30,936 bases of DNA from Lachnospiraceae bacterium UBA2860. Lineage in GTDB: Bacteria > Bacillota > Clostridia > Lachnospirales > Lachnospiraceae. The stretch lies in the NCBI GenBank assembly GCA_002350625.1, contig DEFE01000024.1, forward strand, positions 1 to 30,936. The letters run 5' to 3'. Within the stretch, counting starts at the first letter, position 1. The number at the start of each line of letters is the position of its first letter. Position numbers and translations under genes: made by a program. This document shows, piece after piece, positions 26,540-30,936 of the stretch. The notes beneath the pieces were generated by a model. That model was not told the DNA's origin. It saw nothing but the letters and a program-made list of their open reading frames with translations, and did not search any database.

Positions 26540-27898
26540 TTATGCCGCATCCTCCGTCTTTTCTTCAGGATTATCCGTTGGGCTTTTCTCCGTCTTTTCT
26601 CCTGGATTTTCAGTCGGATTTTCCTCTGTCTTTTCCCCGGGATTTTCCGTCGGGCTTTCCTCCGTCTTTTCTCCTGGATTTTTAGTCGGACTTTCTTCCG
26701 TCTTTTCCTCAGGATTTTCAGTCGGATTCTCCTTCGTTTCTCCTGTTTTTTCCGGATCCGTGACTGCCGGCTCTCCCTTGTTGATCTGATCGGGAAGCGG
26801 AGCCTCTACAGTCGCCATAAAGGAGGCCGATGTGCAGGAACCGTCCAGCGCTGTACAGGTGATCCGGCAATTTCCCGGAGAAAGCGCTGTCAAAAGCCCG
26901 TCCTGATTTACAGAACAGATATAAGGATCGGAGGAGGTATACATAACATCTTTATGTAAAGCTTTTGTGGGAGAGCATTCATGCTTGATGCTGAATGTTT
27001 CCCCCGGTGCAAGCGAGAGATCTGCAGATACATTGAGGACGATCTTCTGGACTTTTGTCGTGCGGTCCAGTTTGCTTATGGCCTTGGTCAGGGCCTGAGA
27101 CAGGAGTTTCTTGCCCTTTGTGCTGGGATGATGTCCGTCTTCAGCAAAAAACTTCCTATTATTCCTTTTTCTAAACGTCTTTTCGATGCTCAGATAATAA
27201 ACGCCGTTCTTTTTACAGGCCTCTTTATACCACTTAAGTCTTTGACGCAATTGTTTCTGACACGCTTTGGTCTGGGCTTCTGATAACCCCTTTGATTTAT
27301 TCGCCTGCCAGTTTCCGGCCGCGTACATGATGCGGGCGTTCGGGTACCTTTTTTTTGCAGCGATGATCAGTTTGCGGAAGGCTGACATCACGGAAGGCTT
27401 AGTGCACATGAAATCATTTCTGATCCCGCCGAAGAACAGAACATCGGTGACGTCATCAGACGCAGGCAGTTCCATGAGCAGTGTGTGAAAATTCCTTTCC
27501 GGCTCCCCTATACCGAAACCGCCGTGACAGCTCGCCATAAAAGAACCGCCTTTTTTACTGACCTTCAGGCGATCCATTGTCATTCTGGGTAAAAACGGGG
27601 CGCTGGTACAGTAGGAGTCGCCGATGACAACCCAGAGAGGTTTTCCTTTTCTTATGACGACACTGGCCGTGTAATACGTTTTGTCTCCGGTGACGCGCAG
27701 CGCTTTGATCTGCGTATTCCCGGACTCGGACAGGTCTGAATAGTTGCTTAGAGAAGACAGCGATACATCTTTATGGAAAGAACCGGATGCGAAAACAGCA
27801 GCCGCAGAAAAAGCGCAGAACATACAGCACATAAGAATTGCTGTAAGCATCCTGCGGAGAAAGAAAGAAAAACCACGTCCGGCAATGAGATTGTACAT
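26540..27898 (-). CDS. Secreted SGNH/GDSL hydrolase with Big_2 domain and Pro/Glu repeat tail
   Basis: This 452-residue protein has a signal peptide or anchor at about 11-38 (RRMLTAILMCCMFCAF). The SGNH-fold hydrolase has block I GDS95 in VVIGDSYCTS, Gly in GGFGIG, N161 in GGIRNDF and the catalytic pair D254/H257 in EDGHHP. A bacterial Ig-like (Big_2) domain spans about 285-365 (YTSSDPYICSVNQDGLLTALSPGNCRITC). The tail is five tandem 12-residue repeats. Likely an extracellular esterase or deacetylase acting on wall polymer or glycan; the substrate is unknown. No LPxTG sorting signal is seen. AAAGGA lies 12 bases before ATG 27898. An inner Met at residue 17 is an alternative start. Confidence 0.85.
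   Translation of the reverse strand: MYNLIAGRGFSFFLRRMLTAILMCCMFCAFSAAAVFASGSFHKDVSLSSLSNYSDLSESGNTQIKALRVTGDKTYYTASVVIRKGKPLWVVIGDSYCTSAPFLPRMTMDRLKVSKKGGSFMASCHGGFGIGEPERNFHTLLMELPASDDVTDVLFFGGIRNDFMCTKPSVMSAFRKLIIAAKKRYPNARIMYAAGNWQANKSKGLSEAQTKACQKQLRQRLKWYKEACKKNGVYYLSIEKTFRKRNNRKFFAEDGHHPSTKGKKLLSQALTKAISKLDRTTKVQKIVLNVSADLSLAPGETFSIKHECSPTKALHKDVMYTSSDPYICSVNQDGLLTALSPGNCRITCTALDGSCTSASFMATVEAPLPDQINKGEPAVTDPEKTGETKENPTENPEEKTEESPTKNPGEKTEESPTENPGEKTEENPTENPGEKTEKSPTDNPEEKTEDAA
26552..26731 (-). repeat. Five tandem 36-bp coding repeats in the SGNH protein tail
   Basis: Five in-frame units of 36 bases encode variants of ESPTENPGEKTE (residues 390-449): ENPTENPEEKTE, ESPTKNPGEKTE, ESPTENPGEKTE, ENPTENPGEKTE and KSPTDNPEEKTE. 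The last is followed by DAA and the stop. The units differ at a few codons, so expansion is not completely recent. Such acidic Pro/Thr/Glu-rich tails often act as wall-spanning spacers. Repeat number may vary between strains. Confidence 0.9.
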
Positions 27899-28078
27899 TG
27901 ATATATTGTATTCCTTTCAACTGAACTGATGAACGGCTATTGAGGCACAAGCATGCAAAAGCCGTGAAACACAAATAAAAAAGTGCCTGCATCTTCAGAA
28001 CATCATAGCAAAATGAGCCCCTTGATGCAAGCACAATCTATTCGTTAAACTGCGGTTTGGCGAATAGATCTATTTCTC
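27899..28078. other. Intergenic region between SGNH gene and Big_2 gene, with a long hairpin
   Basis: Besides the - strand terminator, this 180-base region holds an inverted repeat at 28036-28069. ATCTATTCG-TTAAAC pairs with GTTTGG-CGAATAGAT around TGCG. As + strand RNA all 15 pairs form, two as G-U; as - strand RNA two are A-C mismatches. Smaller inverted repeats (ACGGCT 27933-27938 with AGCCGT 27960-27965) lie in the SGNH leader. I see no convincing -35/-10 for the SGNH gene. Confidence 0.55.
27971..28034 (-). terminator. Rho-independent terminator of the Big_2/NlpC-like gene (- strand)
   Basis: Read on the - strand, GTGCTTGCATC (28034-28024) pairs with GATGCAGGCAC (27993-27983) through one G-U pair. 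The loop is about 30 bases, and TTTTTTATTTGT follows down to 27971. It lies about 45 bases beyond the stop of the 28079-29449 gene and so separates it from the SGNH gene, which must have its own start signal. Confidence 0.75.
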
Positions 28079-29449
28079 TTATTTCACGGTCACGACACAC
28101 TGTGCCTTTCTTCTGCCGCTTTTTGTGATTACGGTGATGACTGCCCGTCCCTTTCTGAGCGCCGTAATTCCTCCCTTTTCACTGACCTTTGCAACGCGTT
28201 TATTAGAGGATTTCCAGATCAAAGTCGTATCGCTCGCATTTAACGGCCGGATCTTCACCTTGGGCCAGAATGATTTTCCGACCTTAAGCGTGAGCGTCTT
28301 CCGCATGGAAACGGACTGGACCGGCACATACTTCACTGTCACGCTGCAGACGGCCTGTTTTTTACCCGCTCTGGCCGTGATCTTAGCCGTTCCGGATCTC
28401 AGGCCGATGACCGTGCCGTCCTGCGTCACGGAAGCAACTCGCGGCTTACTTGATATAAAAACAACTGTTCGATTCGTCGCGTCAGCAGGTGCAACCGTCG
28501 CGCGCAGGCGGAACGAGCTGTTTTTACTGATTGTCTTCGTTCTTCTGTTCAGTTTGACCTTAGTTACCGGAACCTCCAGCACCTCGACGCTGCAGGACGC
28601 CTTCACGCCGGAATCCGCTGAAACTGCCTCAATCACTGCTTTTCCCGGCGCAAGCGTCTTCACGACGCCGGTATCGCTCACTGAAGCCACATTCGGATCC
28701 GAGGACACCCATTTCACCGTGCGGTTTGTCGCTGTCTCCGGCTGAACGGAGGCATTGATCTGAAAGCTCTGCCCCGGCAGCATTACCGCGTCATTCGTAT
28801 CAAAGCTGACAGACGTCACATGGAGAGCTTCCGGAATATTAAAGATCAGCACAGTGTTCTGATAATACCAGGGTTCATTGCGGAAAGGCTGTGCCGCATT
28901 GATCCTGGACTGCGTGCCGCAGTCATACTTCACAGATATCCTCGTGGAAGGATCATAGCTCTCCGTGACAAAAGTGTGGCTCCAGTAGCTGACTGAGCCG
29001 ACTTTGACGATAACGATCGAGCCATAACCGATATCTGCAGGATTTGTCGATTCCGTGAAACCATGCGACCGCAGGTAGGAAATCATGCTGCCGACGGTGA
29101 TGCCGCCGACCGGCTGGTCCCTGAATCCGAGGTCCCACAGAGCTCTGGCAATCAGCCGGTCACAGCTGATCTTTTTATCCTGGGTCGGAATCTCGGTGCG
29201 GGAATCACCATAAGTATAATTGTTGACTCTCGCATACCTGGCCACTGCCGCCACAGCCTTGATAAAATCAGCCTTCGTAATCTCTGAGGCGGTCTTCGCT
29301 TCCGCTGCAGCCGCTCCGGACATAAGAAAGATGAAGCATATGGCTGCCGTAAGTATCATGCGGCGGAAAACGCGATTTGCTTTTTGTTTTCTCTCTTTAC
29401 AAATACTCATATATATTACGTACCCGAAATGATTTCTTAACATTTTCAT
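28079..29449 (-). CDS. Secreted NlpC/P60-like protein with three Big_2 Ig-like domains
   Basis: The frame gives 456 residues from ATG 29449; ATG 29410 (443 residues, MSICKERK) gives a more classic signal peptide and may be the real start. Neither has a clear SD. A hydrophobic signal (about 31-48, MILTAAICFIFLMSGAAAA) is followed by a domain with C96 in ISCDRLIARALWDLGF and H158 in YWSHTFV. That spacing resembles NlpC/P60-type cysteine peptidases or amidases of the cell wall. Three Big_2 repeats then run to the end (about 210-290, 292-370, 371-456), each with an SSxxxVAxVSxxGxVxxLxxGxAxI core. A wall-associated or adhesive role is likely; catalysis is unproven. Confidence 0.78.
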   Translation of the reverse strand: MKMLRNHFGYVIYMSICKERKQKANRVFRRMILTAAICFIFLMSGAAAAEAKTASEITKADFIKAVAAVARYARVNNYTYGDSRTEIPTQDKKISCDRLIARALWDLGFRDQPVGGITVGSMISYLRSHGFTESTNPADIGYGSIVIVKVGSVSYWSHTFVTESYDPSTRISVKYDCGTQSRINAAQPFRNEPWYYQNTVLIFNIPEALHVTSVSFDTNDAVMLPGQSFQINASVQPETATNRTVKWVSSDPNVASVSDTGVVKTLAPGKAVIEAVSADSGVKASCSVEVLEVPVTKVKLNRRTKTISKNSSFRLRATVAPADATNRTVVFISSKPRVASVTQDGTVIGLRSGTAKITARAGKKQAVCSVTVKYVPVQSVSMRKTLTLKVGKSFWPKVKIRPLNASDTTLIWKSSNKRVAKVSEKGGITALRKGRAVITVITKSGRRKAQCVVTVK

Positions 29450-29501
29450 AATATATTGATAGTCTACCTTCTTTTCCTTAAAGGTGCAAGTGGCATTTCA
29501 G

Positions 29502-29540
29502 AAACTAAAAAGCGCTGCAATCGTTTTCCAACTGCAGCGC
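29502..29540 (-). terminator. Rho-independent terminator downstream of the yneA-like gene (- strand)
   Basis: On the - strand GCGCTGCA (29540-29533) pairs with TGCAGCGC (29519-29512) around a 13-base loop. It is followed by TTTTTAGTTT. It ends transcription coming from the LysM gene about 120 bases after its stop codon, leaving room for a structured 3' region. Confidence 0.82.
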
Positions 29541-29659
29541 CCATGGGAAGAAGCTTTCAACAGCCTGGCCGTGCACGGACCAAGTTGTCATAATATGATT
29601 ATGTCGCCCAGGTAAGGGAAACAGCGATTGGGGATTCGCTGTCGGGCGAACAAAGGGGA
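29541..29659. other. Highly structured non-coding stretch between the yneA-like stop and its terminator
   Basis: No convincing reading frame is present. Three adjacent inverted repeats fill it. CAAC...GTTG (29558-29587) encloses the perfect palindrome CCGTGCACGG (29569-29578). CATAAT-ATG-ATTATG spans 29589-29603. TCGCCC...GGGCGA (29604-29649) encloses ACAGCGA...TCGCTGT (29621-29642). Transcribed on the - strand, it would be a compact folded 3' UTR or small RNA ending at the 29502-29540 terminator. I do not recognise a known riboswitch or RNA family. Confidence 0.5.
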
Positions 29660-30004
29660 CTAAAGATAATAAGGGAGGATCAAATAGTTTCCTGCTTTGA
29701 TCTCTGATCCGCTAAGACCGTTGATTTCGATTACTTCACTGATAAAGGCTCGCGGATCACTCCAATCCCGGCTCATTTCCCGCTCCGCAATCGACCACAG
29801 ACTGTCATCCCGTTCGATCAGCATACTCCTGTAGCACTTGACACGAGTCTCTTCCATACCCTGAGCAGCGGCTGTTCTCTCGGAAAGTCTGAGTCCGATG
29901 AAAAGTGCTGATGTGAGAATCATAGATAACAGGACTGCAGCACAGATCATCCTGTGAAAATGTCGTTTTGCCTGTTTTATCGCTGCTGCTCTTCTGCTCC
30001 TCAT
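29660..30004 (-). CDS. yneA: YneA-like LysM membrane protein, probable SOS cell-division inhibitor
   Basis: I favour ATG 30004 (114 residues), nine bases after AGGAG. ATG 30013 or 30064 are in-frame alternatives, but 30064 lies upstream of the predicted promoter -10. A basic N-terminus precedes one membrane helix at about 19-40 (MICAAVLLSMILTSALFIGL). The extracellular C-terminal LysM-like domain has DDSLWSIAER and IKAGNYLILPYY. This layout, and position divergent from lexA, match YneA, which halts division during the SOS response in Bacillus. A LexA-box-bearing promoter drives it. Sequence similarity to YneA proper is judged by eye only. Confidence 0.85.
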   Translation of the reverse strand: MRSRRAAAIKQAKRHFHRMICAAVLLSMILTSALFIGLRLSERTAAAQGMEETRVKCYRSMLIERDDSLWSIAEREMSRDWSDPRAFISEVIEINGLSGSEIKAGNYLILPYYL

Positions 30005-30026
30005 ATCTCTCATCTCCTGCTCCGTG

Positions 30027-30097
30027 CGAACGTTTGTTCTGATCTGATCATACTGCAGGAACATATGTTTGTCAACAAATATTCGAACATTTGTTTC
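30027..30097. promoter_or_regulatory. Cluster of three LexA boxes between yneA-like gene and lexA
   Basis: Against the Gram-positive SOS box CGAAC-N4-GTTYC/G, three matches are seen: CGAACGTTTGTTCT (30027-30040), GGAACATATGTTTG (30058-30071) and CGAACATTTGTTTC (30084-30097). A fourth, weaker CGAATATTTGTTTG runs on at 30097-30110. The middle box lies in the spacer of the yneA-like promoter and the third lies just upstream of the lexA -35. LexA should therefore repress both genes, including its own. Confidence 0.88.
30047..30075 (-). promoter_or_regulatory. Promoter of the yneA-like gene (- strand)
   Basis: Read on the - strand, TTGACA (30075-30070) and TATGAT (30052-30047) are spaced by exactly 17 bases. 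They match the sigma-A consensus at six and five of six positions. A LexA box (30058-30071) overlaps the spacer and the -35, giving direct repression. Transcription would start near 30040, upstream of ATG 30004 and overlapping another LexA box. Confidence 0.8.
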
Positions 30098-30108
30098 GAA
30101 TATTTGTT
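30074..30108. repeat. Perfect 14-bp inverted repeat in the lexA/yneA control region
   Basis: AACAAATATTCGAA (30074-30087) and TTCGAATATTTGTT (30095-30108) are exact reverse complements separated by CATTTGT. The third LexA box straddles the centre, using the end of the left arm and the start of the right arm. The right arm touches the lexA -35. Confidence 0.85.
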
Positions 30109-30136
30109 TGCACGGCGCGGCATTCTGTGGTAAAGT
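30108..30136 (+). promoter_or_regulatory. Promoter of lexA
   Basis: TTGCAC (30108-30113) and TAAAGT (30131-30136) are 17 bases apart. TGG stands directly before the -10, giving an extended -10 element. The -35 overlaps the weak fourth SOS-box-like sequence and the edge of the inverted repeat, so LexA binding would block RNA polymerase. The leader to ATG 30195 would be about 55 bases. Confidence 0.72.
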
Positions 30137-30194
30137 AAATTCAGAAATTCAGAATAAAATCAGCAGACCGCACTTGCGGAAGCGGGAGGTGCTT

Positions 30195-30812
30195 ATGTCA
30201 TACGGCAGCATTTCTGCAAAGCAGAGAGAAATCCTCGAGTTCATCAAGAGTGAAATATTAAATAAAGGATATCCACCGGCCGTACGTGATATCTGCGAGG
30301 CGGTGAACCTGAAATCCACCTCGTCCGTTCACGCACATCTCTCCTCTTTGGAGAAAAACGGCTATATCCGCAGGGATCCCACAAAGCCCCGGGCGATCGA
30401 GATCGTCGATGACAGCTTCAATCTGACGCGCCGGGAAGTCGTGAACGTCCCGATGATCGGAACCGTCGCCGCCGGGCAGCCGCTCCTCGCCGTGGAGCAC
30501 ATCGACGGCTACTTCCCTATTCCGTCGGAGTATCTGCCGAATAAGCAGATCTTTATGCTGAAGGTTAAAGGGGAAAGCATGATCGAGGCCGGCATCCTCG
30601 ACGGTGACCTCGTGCTGGTCGCACAGCAAAATACGGCGAGAAACGGGGATATGGTGGTGGCTCTCATCGATGATTCCGTCACGGTGAAGACCTTCTACAA
30701 AGAAAAAGGTTACTTCCGTCTGCAGCCTGAGAATGCCTCTATGGAGCCGATCATCGTGAAGAAAGATCTCACCATTTTGGGAAAAGTGATCGGCGTCCTT
30801 CGACTGATGTAA
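30195..30812 (+). CDS. lexA: SOS response repressor and autoprotease LexA
   Basis: I choose ATG 30195 behind GGGAGGTG (30184-30191); the frame is open back to 30069 but that lies upstream of the promoter. The 205-residue length is typical. An N-terminal winged helix (residues 1-70, TSSVHAHLSSLEKNGYIRR) binds SOS boxes. The cleavage site is A93-G94 in GTVAAGQPL. The S24 peptidase dyad is S128 (KGESMIEAG) and K165 (SVTVKTF). RecA filaments trigger self-cleavage on DNA damage and relieve repression. It is divergent from the yneA-like gene with boxes between them. Confidence 0.97.
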   Translation: MSYGSISAKQREILEFIKSEILNKGYPPAVRDICEAVNLKSTSSVHAHLSSLEKNGYIRRDPTKPRAIEIVDDSFNLTRREVVNVPMIGTVAAGQPLLAVEHIDGYFPIPSEYLPNKQIFMLKVKGESMIEAGILDGDLVLVAQQNTARNGDMVVALIDDSVTVKTFYKEKGYFRLQPENASMEPIIVKKDLTILGKVIGVLRLM

Positions 30813-30830
30813 GATATTGCAACCGCAAGA

Positions 30831-30858
30831 AAAGACCGCGAAGGCGGTCTTTTTCTTA
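30831..30858 (+). terminator. Rho-independent terminator after lexA, likely bidirectional
   Basis: AAAGACCGC (30831-30839) pairs with GCGGTCTTT (30844-30852) around a GAAG tetraloop, followed by TTCTT. The left flank is A-rich (GCAAGAAAAG), so the - strand also gets a U-run after the stem. This suits a convergent gene beyond it. Confidence 0.88.
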
Positions 30859-30862
30859 CGGT

Positions 30863-30936
30863 CTAATATTTTGCAAATTTCAAGCAAGAGGTGAAATCAC
30901 GCAGCTTCCGCCGTACGTCCTCACCTCCTACAGGGT
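30863..30936 (-). CDS. Possible C-terminal tail of a convergent unidentified gene (cut by window end)
   Basis: On the - strand one frame is open from the window edge to a TAG at 30863-30865. It ends in VRRKLRDFTSCLKFAKY, preceded by GGED. The other two - strand frames stop within the first 15 bases. The bidirectional-looking terminator next to the stop supports a gene converging on lexA, but only about 23 residues are visible and I recognise no family. The stretch also holds an inverted repeat (GAGGTGA...TCACCTC), so a non-coding explanation remains open. Confidence 0.3.
   Translation of the reverse strand, partial: PVGGEDVRRKLRDFTSCLKFAKY

Noticed and set aside
26552..26731. CRISPR-like array from regularly spaced 36-bp units
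   Set aside because: The units are contiguous coding repeats in frame without spacers.
26513..26959. + strand frame encoding repeats rich in F, R, L and I
   Set aside because: It is the antisense reading of the Pro/Glu repeat tail of the SGNH protein.

Overview
The window looks like chromosomal DNA of a GC-rich member of the Firmicutes, most likely a Lachnospiraceae-type Clostridia. This rests on gene content and order (miaB-mutS-mutL-miaA, radC-mreBCD-mrdA-rodA, a yggS/ylmE-sepF pair, a divergent yneA/lexA pair), on strong AGGAGG-type ribosome binding sites and on sigma-A-type promoters. No species was identified and no database was searched.

Layout. Bases 1-25433 are read almost entirely on the + strand in tightly packed, often overlapping genes. 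They start with the tail of 5-formyltetrahydrofolate cyclo-ligase and proA. Next come miaB-mutS-mutL-miaA (mismatch repair flanked by two steps of the same tRNA modification), a PLP lyase of the methionine gamma-lyase/aluminium-resistance family, and radC. A cell-elongation block follows (a divergent MreB, MreC, MreD, a very long PBP2, RodA and a D-Ala-D-Ala carboxypeptidase). A clear promoter at 18007-18035 then starts a block with a small P-loop protein, an orphan HlyD-like membrane protein, YggS and SepF, closed by a terminator at 21384-21421. A second promoter candidate inside yggS could feed sepF alone. After the terminator come aroB, lspA, an RluA-family pseudouridine synthase and an AI-2E family permease.

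Bases 25463-30064 are read on the - strand. They hold a complete tyrosine recombinase, an SGNH hydrolase with a Big_2 domain and five 12-residue repeats, a secreted NlpC/P60-like protein with three Big_2 domains, and a LysM membrane protein resembling the SOS division inhibitor YneA. The last is divergent from lexA (+). The intergenic region between them carries two opposed promoters, three LexA-box matches and a 14-bp inverted repeat. The window ends with a lexA terminator that looks bidirectional and perhaps the tail of a convergent gene.

Most of the window is ordinary core genome for envelope growth, division, DNA repair and RNA modification. The parts that most deserve a second look are the SOS control region (30027-30136), a highly structured non-coding stretch downstream of the yneA-like gene (29541-29659), the accessory secreted-protein/recombinase block (25463-29449), and the uncharacterised P-loop plus HlyD-like pair before yggS-sepF. 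I found no CRISPR array, tRNA, rRNA, insertion sequence or prophage, and no clearly new multi-gene system.
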